From positions 1-21,133 of the forward strand of contig JAKCWW010010757.1 of NCBI GenBank assembly GCA_026260175.1: 21,133 nt of DNA, given 5' to 3'. Position 1 is the first letter of the stretch, and each line of letters starts with the position of its first letter. This document shows, piece by piece, positions 1 to 10,110 of the stretch. The position numbers and the translations under genes were made by a program. Under the pieces are notes generated by a model that searched no databases, had not been told where the DNA came from, and saw only the letters and a program-made list of their open reading frames with translations. The stretch comes from Reticulitermes lucifugus. Its lineage: Eukaryota; Arthropoda; Insecta; Blattodea; Rhinotermitidae.

Positions 1-249
1 TAACAAACTCTACTCTCTTAATAGCTGATACTATTCTCTGATGTACAAAAAAACCTGTTCCCATTTGGTGACTTTCATTTCCTTTTCCAAAGAAAAAAGT
101 ATAATCCCCTGCTCTTGCTGTGCCCTCTTTATCCCACCTAACCTCCTGTACACCCACTAAATCTAATTTATACCTAGCTAATCCCCTGGCCACTGTCAAA
201 GTGACCCTGACCTATACAGGCTCCTCACATTCCATGTTCCAAATTTCAT
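1..249 (-). CDS. RTE-type retrotransposon endonuclease, N-terminal part (runs off left edge)
   Basis: From the ATG at 249 the minus strand is open for 83 codons with no stop up to the window edge. The start reads [17 protein letters not shown] and is followed by [13 protein letters not shown]. These are the first two blocks of the endonuclease/exonuclease/phosphatase (APE-like) domain of non-LTR retrotransposons: the metal-binding Asn in TWNVRS and the catalytic Glu in VQEVRW are both present. The family is often annotated in insects as 'craniofacial development protein 2-like'. In such elements the endonuclease nicks the target so that the reverse transcriptase, here outside the window, can prime. 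The frame is undamaged in the visible part, unlike the relative at 5.3-7.5 kb, so this copy is younger. It lies antisense in an intron of the golgin gene. Confidence 0.85.
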
Positions 250-512
250 GTTCCTTGTCTGTTGCTTAAGTTGTACTAAAGAATCAGTCCAGGTCCGAGG
301 CTTTGTGATCTGTTTCGTAACATAGCAGTTTTTTACGGTGAGGAGTTGTTAGCACCTCGCCCAACCCCCAAGCTGGAGGACCACCCCTTGTCGGCTGTCC
401 GCGACTGCTTATTCAATGTATTCGCAGCTACCCTCCATATCCAGAGGCCGTTCCTCCATCTGCAACCTGAGGACGCACCATGCCGTGGTGACAGGGACCC
501 ACTTATCATGGA
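1..512 (-). mobile_element. RTE-type non-LTR retrotransposon, 5' end
   Basis: This covers the endonuclease start (1-249) plus about 260 bp of GC-richer leader on its 5' side. The leader block at 360-445 recurs, diverged, at 7450-7530 next to the second copy, which supports its being part of the element. The 5' boundary near 512 is approximate, set where the sequence returns to ordinary AT-rich intron. The rest of the element lies to the left of the window. Confidence 0.7.
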
Positions 513-790
513 ATTTCACCCAACTCGGTCAATAAATATGGAAACTACTGGTATAAAATAATTTAGGCCCCTCAGTAAAGTATGGCTGTCACTGAGCCAA
601 TTTTCACAAAATGCATGCTGTATGTGCAACATTTTGTAATGAACTCCTATACTTAATTTCATGAAAATCTGGCAAACAATTTAGTCGTTGATACAAGGTA
701 ACAGACAGAAAAATGTGTTCACACATGGCATTCTTTCTTTTTATTGTGTAAATAACCCTTAAGAACCGGTATTTTTATGTTTTTATGTAG

Positions 791-965
791 GTTCTGTGAG
801 CTACGAGCAGATTATGACCGAGCACAGGACAAGATCCGAGAGCTAGAGAAGGACACAGAATCTCTAAGGAAGAGCTTGGAGGAACAGGAAGAGAGGCACA
901 AGTCAATGTACCTGAAGATGTATATGAAGGGACAAGAGGCAGCCAAATTTGAGCATGCTGATCAG
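791..965 (+). CDS. GRIP-domain golgin (GCC1/GCC88-like), coiled-coil exon
   Basis: Internal exon: acceptor tttttatgtag before 791, donor GTGTTT after 965. One base is carried in from the previous exon, then 58 codons. The peptide is charged and heptad-like (for example DRAQDKIRELEKDTESLRKS), then MYLKMYMKGQEAAKFEHADQ: a long coiled coil with no membrane segment. Upstream exons lie outside the window. Golgins of this class are peripheral trans-Golgi tethers held on the membrane by a C-terminal GRIP domain binding Arl1. Assignment to GCC1/GCC88 rests on the GRIP exon at 8318-8530 and on its being unlike golgin-97, golgin-245 and GCC185 as I remember them, so the exact family member is uncertain. 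A weaker alternative acceptor (ttctgtgag) lies 9 bp further in. Confidence 0.8.
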
Positions 966-1382
966 GTGTTTACAATATAATGCACTTGTATTATTAAGAC
1001 GCAGCAAAGCTTACTCTGGTAGCAGAACAGGCTCAGGTTGTATGCAAGACAATATAGTTGTAATACATAAATTAAAAAAACGGTACCTCTCTCTAAATTA
1101 GCACTGAATCAGCCTGGAAATCATACTTCAATATTCGTGGCTAAGACTGCTTCACAGAGATGCAAGGAAAATGTTTGGTGTTTCACTACATGTATTAGTC
1201 AAGTTCATTGCAGCAGTGGACTTAACTTTCTATGGCTGGATGGTATCTTTCCGTGTCCAATCCTGTATTAACTTACTATATGTTCCATATAAGAACATGG
1301 AGAGTTTATCAGCTTTCAGGATTTGACAGTCTTGACAATACTGAGATACTTATAACATGTTTTATTACTATGTGATCGGCAG

Positions 1383-1478
1383 GTTTTGGAATTTGCCCAC
1401 CGAGCCCCAGCTCGAGTGTCAGTACCAGAGTTACTTCAGCAACTGGAAGTCACCGAGAATAAACTGGAAAATATCAAG
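1383..1478 (+). CDS. GRIP-domain golgin, second coiled-coil exon
   Basis: Phase-0 exon of exactly 32 codons, between the acceptor gatcggcag and the strong donor GTAAGT. It reads [20 protein letters not shown], then [12 protein letters not shown]. The Ala/Pro/Arg stretch breaks the coiled coil, which then resumes toward the C-terminus. This is the last exon shared by both forms of the gene. It can splice in frame, also phase 0, to 1886 (short tail) or to 8318 (GRIP domain). Confidence 0.85.
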
Positions 1479-1885
1479 GTAAGTGGGTAACCGTAAGTAA
1501 CCGAAGTTTTTACAGGTGTGGGTTTGAATTCTACATGGTGTGCCCATTACTGCTATTATGTCCATTTAAGGTCAAATATAAACCTGATGAGGTCACATGA
1601 AAATTCTAGTTATGTGAAAATATTATGTATCAAACAATAAATAATTTCTTCCATTGCATATCAACACTTTTACTTCACCTAAACAAGCTAGGGCCCAGTC
1701 AATTTTTGTGTTATTAAATATCAAGTATTTTATAAAATTAATTATTTATCTTCTATACACAGTTACCTCCCCATTATAATTTTTTGTTATTCATAACGTG
1801 CATATTCTTACAATTAGTACATCAACCAACATATGCACTTAATAAAATACACTAAAGAACAAGTATAAACTCCTACTTATTTCAG

Positions 1886-1945
1886 CACCAGGGTGCCATC
1901 ATCAGGGAGTTATTCAGAATGAACAAGTACAAGCCCAACACGTGA
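1886..1945 (+). CDS. Golgin alternative terminal exon without GRIP domain
   Basis: Strong acceptor (cctacttatttcag) followed by 19 codons, HQGAIIRELFRMNKYKPNT, and TGA. The exon is clearly richer in G and C than the intron around it. Joined in phase 0 to the preceding exon it ends the protein after ENIK plus this basic tail. ATTAAA lies 40 bp after the stop. No downstream donor would bring the frame into the GRIP exon, so this is an alternative 3' end rather than an internal exon. The predicted product keeps the coiled coil but lacks the Arl1/Golgi-binding module. I do not recognise the tail as a known motif. Confidence 0.65.
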   Translation, partial: HQGAIIRELFRMNKYKPNT

Positions 1946-1984
1946 ATCTAGGTATTGTGTCATCCTTATTGGAAAAATTAGAAT

Positions 1985-1990
1985 ATTAAA
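1985..1990 (+). terminator. Candidate polyadenylation signal (ATTAAA) for the short golgin form
   Basis: ATTAAA, the commonest variant of AATAAA, lies 40 bp beyond the stop of the short terminal exon. The hexamer is frequent by chance in AT-rich DNA; position is the only support. Confidence 0.35.
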
Positions 1991-2710
1991 ATTCTAAAGT
2001 ACACAAAGTCAATAAGCATAAAATTACAATGTTGTGATATTAAAAGTGAGCCTCACCAGGTATAAGTTCACAGTTGTTTACACTGTATGTGTATGGAGCA
2101 TGCACACAAACATCTGTCTCAATCTTATGTGATCTGAAGAGATCTCGTCCTGATATGCGTGTGAAGTGTGTCGTGTAGGGCAGTGTGGTAAAAGGGAAAA
2201 AGAAAAAGAGGGGGGGGGGGCAAAATGAGATTCACTGATATCAGTAAGGTGGTTTGTGATATGAAACATCAAAGTGGATAGACAAGACCTCCCCATTTTT
2301 GTGTTCATTTGTTGCACTAAATGCAAAGAAAACACTGAGGAAAAAATGATGTACACTAATACATTATTTAACATAATGTTCTATGTTATACACATATTGC
2401 TTTTGGACTGGCCTTTCCAGAAGCACACGAGCCACAGCTGTACACATTACTTTAATATTAATGTGTACCATAAGCATACACAGCACATTTCAATACATTG
2501 TGCACCCACGGAATTTTATTTTATTTTTTTTTTTTGTTTTAAAGATCAACATATATTGTATAGTAAATCATAAGTGATATTATTTTTATTCACCAAACTC
2601 ACTAACAAAACTGAAACTTAACTAATCTGTTTTTAAAATTAACAACTCAACTATACTTAAAAATAAAAACTTAAAAAATGAGGCACAAAGTACCAAATTT
2701 TGAGACAATA

Positions 2711-2739
2711 GGGTGTGCCTGGGCACACTTGGCACACCC
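2711..2739. repeat. Perfect 9-bp GC-rich hairpin
   Basis: GGGTGTGCC at 2711-2719 is the exact reverse complement of GGCACACCC at 2731-2739, with an 11-nt loop that itself contains GGGCACAC. It is an unusually GC-rich island in AT-rich intron, most likely a transposon remnant. Confidence 0.6.
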
Positions 2740-4087
2740 CATACACACGCCTGTGATCTGCGCCCTGAAAGTTCCCTCACTTACACAGAAAGTAGAAACA
2801 TAAGCATTTACTTTGCATTTGAAATCATGCTTCAAAAATATAAATTCACTTTGATTGTACCAGCAAGTTGCTTAGATACTTTAACATAACCTGTAGTATA
2901 AGTATGTGTAAATTATCCAGGATTTTTTCTTGCATTGCTTGTTTATGTGCAAGTACTAGGTCCCATGGTGACACAGAAGCAGATGTATACATGCATAACT
3001 TTGATACATGACAATATTTGTCCACATACAGTATCACACTTTGACCTCATCAGGCACACACAACAAACATGAACAAATTTTGTATTCTTCAATTCTTTAC
3101 ACTGGCTAATAATATTTTTATCTGTCAAGATTCTTTAATTTTAGATAATTTTACAGATCAGTTTGAATTGGAATGTGTCTGTAAAATGCACTCAGGTATT
3201 AAAGATTTATCCATTGTTAAGCACCTATGCATTTTTATTATTACACCCATTGAGTGTGACTGTTTTGCTTTCTCATGAGCCTGTTTTGCTATGATATTTA
3301 CCCAGCTGATTGTAATATGTTGTGTCCACTGTATGTTCATGCTTTCTGCTAATTTGGTTTGGTGCAAGATCTTAGCCAGATGTCTACTTCCAGGTTATTT
3401 ACTACATCCATGAAGCCACAAAGTAGAAATTTTTAAAATTCATAGTTAATTTTAAGATACATTTTTTAATAAAATGGTCAAATGTAATAATTCATAAAAC
3501 ATCAGCCCTGCATACTAGAGGACTGTATTAAATGTTACTATATAAACCTCAAACAAGCAACTAGTAACAAGCAACAATGGGAAATTCAGCAGCATAATAG
3601 ATCTTGAAGATGTATCCTTGATACGTTTCCCCAGCATAACATACAAACCACTGAAGCTGCAGAAATTGAACACCAGCAGGACCAATATGTTTATGGTATG
3701 CATTATATCACAATAGTCTGAAATTAGGAAGATTAAACAAAACTTAAAAATAACTGGTACCTAGATTACGAGAAAACTGTTAGAACAGGTATAACTTCCC
3801 ACAACTCTTTACTATGATGAAAACAGAATATGATTTAATGGTGAATTAACACACCCACTGTAAGCCACATACAGAACAAGTTTTATATAAAAAATCCAGG
3901 CAATTCTCAGAACCCATTTGAATTAGATATTTTAAACATTATATAAATTTAACATTAACCTTAACTTTTTCCATACACTGTACCAATTCCAGTTATTAAT
4001 CATTAGAATTTAAAGAACATTATATTGTTACTGCATGTAAAATATGAATGTAAAGACAACAGTAATTCCCGATGTTATACATCAAGG

Positions 4088-4132
4088 ATTTCACTGATGG
4101 TGGCCAAGCAGAGGCTGAAACATGTCAGAAAT
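4088..4132 (+). other. Hammerhead-ribozyme-like repeat core
   Basis: The pieces of a minimal type I hammerhead occur in order. Stem I is ATTTC (4088-4092) with GAAAT (4128-4132). The core CTGATGG is at 4094-4100, stem II GGCC (4102-4105) with GGCT (4113-4116), then GAAA (4117-4120), a very short stem III, and a GTC cleavage triplet (4124-4126). The last core base is G instead of the required A, so self-cleavage is unlikely. Such motifs occur in Penelope-like retroelements; identification as one of these is inference. Confidence 0.35.
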
Positions 4133-5336
4133 AATACTATTGTGAAACGAAGGAAGATTTAATAAATCTTCTACTGTACAGTGATGATGTTTTATTAATT
4201 ATTATTTATACTTGCACACTGTAACCATGAATAATTTCAGTCACATGTCTCCTTCCCTGTCCATCTGCGAGGTATCCTAGATACAGTGATGGTAATGATT
4301 CAGATTCTGGTGTCACTTATAAATATTAATCATATTATGAGAAATGTTAAGGCTGAGTTGTTGATAAAATGTCTTTACATTTTTGTTAAGGCACATGATA
4401 AAAATTTCTTTTGTGGATTACTTCAAAATATTGTAACTGACATAATACATTGAATGGCAGAAGGATTCATGACTGATGTGCTGCGGAGGGTTTGTAAGAA
4501 AGCAGACGTAGTCTAATTGATGTATTGTCCTGGCATTAGCCTAGAGGGACTGAACATAACCATGAAAAACCTCAGGATATCCGATGACCTGCCTGAAATT
4601 TAAACCAAATATCTCCCACATACAAGTCCATTTAGTGTTACAGCTACACCAACCCATTCAGTCACCACTGATGAAGCCCCAGCTGATTTACTTCCCTTGT
4701 GTGCAAGAAGTATTAATTACCAAATGCAACAAATGTATCACACATGAGGGTAGTGTGAAAAAAGCACAGGGGTTTCCAATTTTTAATTTTACAATACAAA
4801 TTACTGGCAAAATAATGCCCAAAAACATTACTAACATTTGTTACAATAATCAGACCTTGAAGAATTAGGCCAAGCCATCTTGCTTGTAAAATGAAGTCAC
4901 TTAAGTGTGCTTCCACCAAAATATGGAAATAATAAACTTTCAAACAGTTTAACCCATTTCATATCTGGAGAGTTTTATGAAGAGGATTGTGCATGGCTCT
5001 TGCATTATTTTCTCCTGAAGTCAAATTCTGGCTATAGTCTTGAATTTGATCACCAAATTAATACTTCATAGGGATGGTCAAGAATAGTAACCCATGAATG
5101 TTGTGTGTTTTATTTTGGTGGCAGGATGGGCTTCAGTTTGGGAATTTGTGAAATGTTTGTATTGGAATACAGAAATCAATAATCATGAGATTCTATCTCA
5201 TTATAGTTTCATGCATGATGCAAGGTCTCAGCCTTCTTGTACAGTTATTGCAGCACATGAACCCTTACACTAAATTCACAGAATATCTTGTCTGTCTGTC
5301 TCATTCATGTTACCAGCCTGAAAGTTAACACTGTCA

Positions 5337-5401
5337 CCTACCTAACTAAACTAACTGAATAAATAACTGACTGACTAACTAACCAACCAATTAACTAACT
5401 A
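5337..5401 (-). repeat. Degenerate tetranucleotide tail (GTTA-type) of RTE element
   Basis: On the minus strand this is an imperfect run of GTTA/GTCA/GGTT units. It starts directly beyond the decayed C-terminal coding region of the retroelement. RTE-clade elements characteristically end in a short tandem repeat rather than poly(A), so it marks the 3' end of the copy. Confidence 0.65.
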
Positions 5402-5403
5402 CA

Positions 5404-5915
5404 TGGAACAGAGTCCTTCTTGAGAAGCTAATAGTTCCTCAGCTACTCCACAAATTTTGTGTATTTTAAGGAACCCAAAGGATTATTACCATGTTCACAA
5501 CTCCTGCCACTTGTCCCTATCCTGAGCCAGATAGTCCCATCCTCTTCCTATTTCTTCAAGATCTGTTTTAGTATTGTGTAGGTTCTAGAAGTGGTCTCTT
5601 TCTTTCAGGTTTCTGCCACCAAAACCCTGTATGCATTTTGCATTTTGCTCTCCCCTATATGCACCACATGCCCCACCCAGGTCATCCTCCTGCATTTGAT
5701 TACCCTAATAATATCTGGTGAGGACTACAAATCTTGAAGCTCTTCATTATGCACTTTTGTGCATCCTCCTATTACTTCCTCCCTGTAAAGCCCAGATATT
5801 TTCTTCAGCATCCTATTCTCACATACCCTCAGGCTATTTTCTTCCCTTCATGTGAGAGACCAAGTTTCACACCCACACAAAACAGGCAAAATCATAATTC
5901 TGTATATTTTAATCC
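5404..5915 (-). pseudogene. RTE retrotransposon polyprotein, C-terminal remnant
   Basis: Reading the minus strand from 5915 gives IKIYRIMILPVLCGCETWSL, then LRVCENRMLKKI, ELQDL, RMTWVGHVVHIGE and DLAQDRDKWQEL. These are the familiar blocks after the reverse-transcriptase fingers and palm of 'craniofacial development protein 2'-type elements: the GCETWSL block, the RRMTWVGHV block and the DLAQDRDxW block. The frame is interrupted by several in-frame stops and at least one frameshift near the end. It is non-functional. Confidence 0.8.
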
Positions 5916-6964
5916 TTATATATTATTGATGTAGAAGAACATAATCTTGCGTGTTCATTGCAACACAGCCAAATCAGTCAACTGTTTGTGTTATTCCTGT
6001 TTTATTTATTGTTGGTCGCATGGAAGTTTGTGGTTCTTCCCTCATTATTCTTTGAGGATGTCTGATTCTATATTGTCCAATGCTGCATTTCCCTCCTCAG
6101 AGTTGAGTGGAGGTGTGCAACAGGTTTAAGGTGAATCTCAAGAAATGGTAAACAATTTGCAGATATGGATCAAGATGAACTATTTTGGTATACAGTACAT
6201 GATGAATGGGGAGAACTTGCATTATTATGAGACACTGAACTACTGAGGCAGTGCAGGGATATTTGATCATGTTAAAGATGATGCACTGTTGACTGATCTT
6301 TTGGAATGGTTGGGGAAAAGTGACACAGTTTTCCATACAAACATTTAACAAATTTTCATATATGAGTATATACCATTTAAAATATCAGATCAAACCTTGC
6401 AAAATAAATATATTTGCTAACATGCATTTCCCTTCATGACTGTTGTGATATATGAGTTAACTAATCCAATACTTACACTAACAAGACAAAATGTACTAGC
6501 TTCTCATAAAATTATTTACATTCTGACCCATCATTTTCAAGCTCTTCCCATTAGTCTAATCATTTATGTATTTTTTGAAAAAGCCACTTTAAAGATTGTT
6601 TTGGTCTGCATATGGTAATCAGAAATTAATGTAAATTACTGAAAACATCTTACCATGCTGTGGTTTTTCAAAATCAAAATCTACTTGATACTTCTACTGT
6701 TATAATGATATACTGGTTTTTCTCCTGGGCGGTCGCATACCTTGCAGGATACGGACCACCAACAAACAGACAAAACAAAGCCAGCTTTGCTCAGTGCAAA
6801 GGAGGCCATATCTCTATGGATACTTGGTACTCGTAAGGTACGTCGCCCACCCCAGTAGTACTTTGCCCATTCTGTTGCTTTTTGGTTCTGTATGTGGTTG
6901 TTTTCATTTGTTTGCATGGCATGAACTTCAGCATGCACTGGGGATCCTTTTTATTTTACTACTA
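5916..6964. other. Unassigned interior of the decayed RTE region
   Basis: About 1 kb where reverse-transcriptase core would be expected; I cannot make out the YxDD block or other palm motifs. A GC-richer island at about 6715-6880 differs in composition from its flanks and may be a different repeat inserted here. Open frames of 60-85 codons in this interval show no domain. Confidence 0.4.
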
Positions 6965-7375
6965 TGTATACTAGTGATAAACAAAGCTTCCATATTTTTA
7001 TATATGTTTTTGTCCAATAAATCAGTGTATCTTCAACTGGGGAATGAACATTCAGAACAGTATCACACTAGTGACCTCTTAGTATTACTTGACCTCATAT
7101 CCCTAAAGCATACTCTCTTAATTGCTATTATTTCCATATCTATTTAAAAACCCGTCACTTTATGATGATTCTTGTTCCCATTTTCAAATAAAGTTTATAA
7201 TCCTCTGCTGGTTCAGTGCCACCCTTGGCTCATCTGACTTCTGTATGCCCATTAAATGTAACCTACACTTTGTTCATTTTCCTGCAACTATTTCAAGTGA
7301 GCTTGACCTGCATAGATTCCTGACATTCCAAGATCCAAACATCATGTCCATTTTCTGTTGCGTAAGTCATTTCAA
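6965..7375 (-). pseudogene. RTE retrotransposon endonuclease remnant
   Basis: From about 7360 downward the minus strand reads MMFGSWNVRNLCRSSSL, matching [17 protein letters not shown] in the edge copy, and further on has decayed ILRG and LNVHxP blocks. Many stops interrupt the frame. The block that should read VQEVRW reads IQKSDE here, so the catalytic Glu is lost. The same order of blocks as at 1-249 makes homology certain and activity impossible. Confidence 0.75.
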
Positions 7376-7531
7376 ACATGTCAAAGTCTGAGAGCCTGTG
7401 TAAAATGCTGTAATGGGCTGGTATTTTTTAGGATATTGTTATCCCTTTTCCCAACCCCCAAGCTGGAAGAGCACCTCTTGACTGTCCATAACTGCCTATT
7501 AAATATATTAGCACTTATCCTCCATATCTAA

Positions 7532-8317
7532 CTTGTTTTTTTGGAAACATTTCTTTATATTCTAATGAAATGCCTTTTATGTTGGCATTAGAACTGAAAA
7601 TGATCTTATATATCATTACCTACAGAACTCTGGAGAACATCTTGTGAAACCCCTATGTTCCATGGAACACGTGTTGAAGTCACTTGTTTAAATTACTTAA
7701 AATTGTTGGTCTGCAGAATAACAAATTCAAGGTTGTGAAGTTATGAATTTTGTAACAGTATTTCTTTAGCCCTTACCTCAAAAGTACTCTCTTTTGTCAT
7801 GTATTTGTAGAAAAATAACAGATTACTCTCTTGAATAGCAGAGTATCAAACATGAAGCCAGAGCAAGTGATAATCAGTGGTATCACTGCAAAAAACCACA
7901 ATGTAACCTGAATTCTGGAATCTTCTTAAACCTTACCTTCTATGCAGGATATATTCCCATATGAGACATAAATGCCATATATTACAGGTTAAAATCTGCA
8001 TTAGTACAATACATGTTTATGAAGTGTCACTGTTTTCATAAACATTTAAAACAAAGACTATGACAGTATGTATATGCACAGATTAAAATGTATATTCTTC
8101 CTGAAAAGTGTTGAACACTGAAACACTTTATAAACAAATGTATGCAGTAAACCTATTCTGCACAGTAATGGAAAGGCAAATGCAACTATACATTTCACTT
8201 CACAAAACTGTACGGAATATAACTGATACACAGACTGTTTCAAAATGATCTATTGGTGTCATAAAAACATGAGCTGCAACTCATTTCACTGACCATATGA
8301 CATGTAACTTTTCACAG
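7532..8317. other. Distal golgin intron
   Basis: AT-rich intron between the retroelement remnant and the GRIP exon. I see no exon, repeat or RNA gene in it. Confidence 0.5.
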
Positions 8318-8530
8318 GCAATGTATAGACAAACTGTGGAGGCTCGCACTGGTAAGGGTGAAATGGACCCTGAGATTACTTTGCAGTTCCTGAAGTCTGC
8401 TATCTACTACTTCCTCACTGACAAGGAGAATCACCAAGGACACCTGAATGCTATTGAAAGTATCCTGGGTTACAATGAGAATGAGAGACTGAATATTGAG
8501 AAGCTCTATCGATCTCACAGCAAGAAATAG
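8318..8530 (+). CDS. Golgin terminal exon encoding the GRIP domain (GCC1/GCC88-like)
   Basis: Acceptor ttcacag, then 70 codons and TAG. Phase 0 fits the donor at 1478, giving ENIK followed by [17 protein letters not shown]. The domain itself runs from about residue 18 to 62 of the exon: [19 protein letters not shown], then [20 protein letters not shown]. It has the GRIP pattern of an aromatic-Leu-Lys helix, a second helix with Phe-Leu, and a third helix ending near Glu-rich sequence. GRIP domains bind Arl1-GTP and dimerise to anchor golgins on the trans-Golgi. The usual Tyr before Leu-Lys is Phe here. The related GRAB domain of GMAP-210 is a less likely alternative. A basic tail (LYRSHSKK) ends the protein. 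Confidence 0.85.
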   Translation, partial: AMYRQTVEARTGKGEMDPEITLQFLKSAIYYFLTDKENHQGHLNAIESILGYNENERLNIEKLYRSHSKK

Positions 8531-9860
8531 TTCCTCTGTAATGTTGATGCATTACATTCAGTTGCCCATTACATTTGAGCTGTGATGCATTGCAAATGTT
8601 AGAATTTATAATGTGCAGGTACTACAGGATTGGCTGAAGTAACGCCCACACTCAAGCAGACATTCTCAGAAACACGCCTTGTCTGATTATGGGTTAAGAA
8701 CCAGGTCAGGCTTTTGTTTACTTTTGCAAGTATATCCATCACACAGAGTATTCTTTGGCAGTTGAAAATTATTCAAATACCCAAAAGTTCAAAACCATAC
8801 TGACAAAAGCTTGCATGCACACCACACCACATCAGTGGTGCCTGAACATTGTAGGTACACTGCAATGCTTTACAATTGGTTGTATTATGCTAGCCAAGTC
8901 TTCATTTCTGTTTACACATTTTGTTTGAGCAACATTTTGAACCTGTACCAAACACAGTGTGGTAAACTATTTTCAAAGGTCATATATAACACTTCACAAT
9001 TTTGTTTCATGTATTTCATTTTACATTTAATTTTATTTTTTCAGTTATGTTTCATTTTTACTTAAGTTACAGATGTCCAATGTTATTTTATTTCAGTGTA
9101 TATTTTACAGACTATTTAGTGTGCAATATGGATCTGTTGCTAGTTCACGTATGTCCAAAGAGGAGACAATTCTTCTCCAAAGTTGAATCATTCCCAGCTT
9201 AGAAATTATTACGATGTGTTTTGTTTGAAATTGTGTGTTAAAAGTAAACTAAGGCATAAACAAGAAATGTTGAAATTATGTTTGAAGTGACATGGCTTCA
9301 ACTATGTAATCTGGTAGCTGATCAGAACTGTTACAACTACCTCCGGTGAAATGTGTATTACAGACACCTTTCCAGGGATAAAGATGCCTGAGCTTGAAGC
9401 TCTCTACTAAGTTACATGTTAAACCACGCTGGTATGGTAAATGGGTACATTACTTAACTAGTTATCATGGAAGGAGATACCAAACCTGGTAGGAGGCAAC
9501 CAAATGATACTTGGTTTGTTCAGAGTATGTAGCATATAGGACCATGTCTTATAGCAAACTGCAACAGGCATTTGTAAATCATGAATCAAGCCAACTGGGG
9601 ACAGAGTGTATAGCATATTTTTAAATTACCTATTATCATATTTGTCTGAAGAGACTGAGGAAAACCATTAGAAACCCGCTGCACCTGGTTCTGGGCAATT
9701 CCAGCCAGGTATTGGCTGAATACAAGTTAAATGATACAACAGGATGTCCATGAACATAGGTCCTTAAACTGAAGGGAGATGAACTTATCTTCCACATTTT
9801 GTACATAGTAGTACAATTCTTATACATGTTACAAATAAACATGCTTGTCAGCTTCACATG
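8531..9860 (+). other. Probable 3' UTR of the GRIP form
   Basis: No coding sequence is seen after the stop at 8530. The first canonical AATAAA on the + strand is at 9834-9839, which would give a 3' UTR of about 1.3 kb. Earlier variant signals could be used. Frames in this stretch (8811-9202, 9636-9857) look like chance. Confidence 0.4.
9834..9839 (+). terminator. Candidate polyadenylation signal (AATAAA), GRIP form
   Basis: First exact AATAAA downstream of the GRIP exon stop on the coding strand. Distance is long (1.3 kb), so assignment is tentative. Confidence 0.3.
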
Positions 9861-9929
9861 AAGCAGCCAACATGTTAACCTACATTATACACAGCAAATG
9901 AAAGAAACGTGAGAGAACTAAGGATCATG

Positions 9930-10110
9930 GTCCTCTGAGATGTTTGGTAGATATGTACCACATTTCAGAGGAACCTACTGCCTCTACCTTCACAGAAAAA
10001 GTCAGCATGTTCCTCCAGTGTACCGGTCTACCAAACTATACGGCATCATGTCACCAAAGACTCCAATCGTAATACTCACTGCCATGAGAATCTCATATGA
10101 GAAAACTTAT
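9930..10110 (+). repeat. Dispersed repeat fragment, same tail motif as 10260-10385 and 13744-13835
   Basis: The stretch around 10040-10075 (ACGGCATCATGTCACCAAAG) is a diverged version of the tail CGTCACATCCCAGAC at 10367-10381 and of GTGTCATATCCCAGAAG at 13807-13823. This suggests three fragments of one repeat family. Boundaries are approximate. Confidence 0.35.

Larger units (their letters stand above)
1991..5336. other. Long golgin intron, proximal part
   Basis: AT-rich intronic sequence between the two alternative terminal exons. I see no exon on either strand. It holds a G10 run at 2211-2220, a T-rich run near 2515-2540, a hairpin at 2711-2739 and a hammerhead-like repeat core at 4088-4132, listed separately. 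Open frames of 60-99 codons here (2078-2574, 2846-3367, 3515-3703, 4584-4943) have no domain or coding character. Confidence 0.6.
5337..7531 (-). mobile_element. Decayed, internally deleted RTE-type retrotransposon
   Basis: Three parts lie in the order expected of one minus-strand element. A 5' leader block (7450-7530) matches 360-445 of the edge copy. A broken endonuclease start follows (about 7375-6965), then a broken C-terminal tail of the reverse-transcriptase protein (5915-5404) ending in a tetranucleotide tail. An intact element of this type would need more than 3 kb, so most of the central reverse transcriptase is missing or unrecognisable between 5916 and 6964. Two separate insertions in the same orientation remain possible. 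Confidence 0.7.

Noticed and set aside
346-561. 71-codon + strand frame in the retroelement leader
   Set aside because: It starts at a non-ATG codon and lies in the antisense of the RTE 5' leader; the element's coding strand is minus.
4545-4665. Stretch resembling, from memory, a common insect SINE-like sequence with a tRNA-type B box
   Set aside because: No second copy in the window and too decayed to support from the sequence alone.
8312-8518. 68-codon minus-strand frame over the GRIP exon
   Set aside because: Antisense shadow of the GRIP coding sequence.
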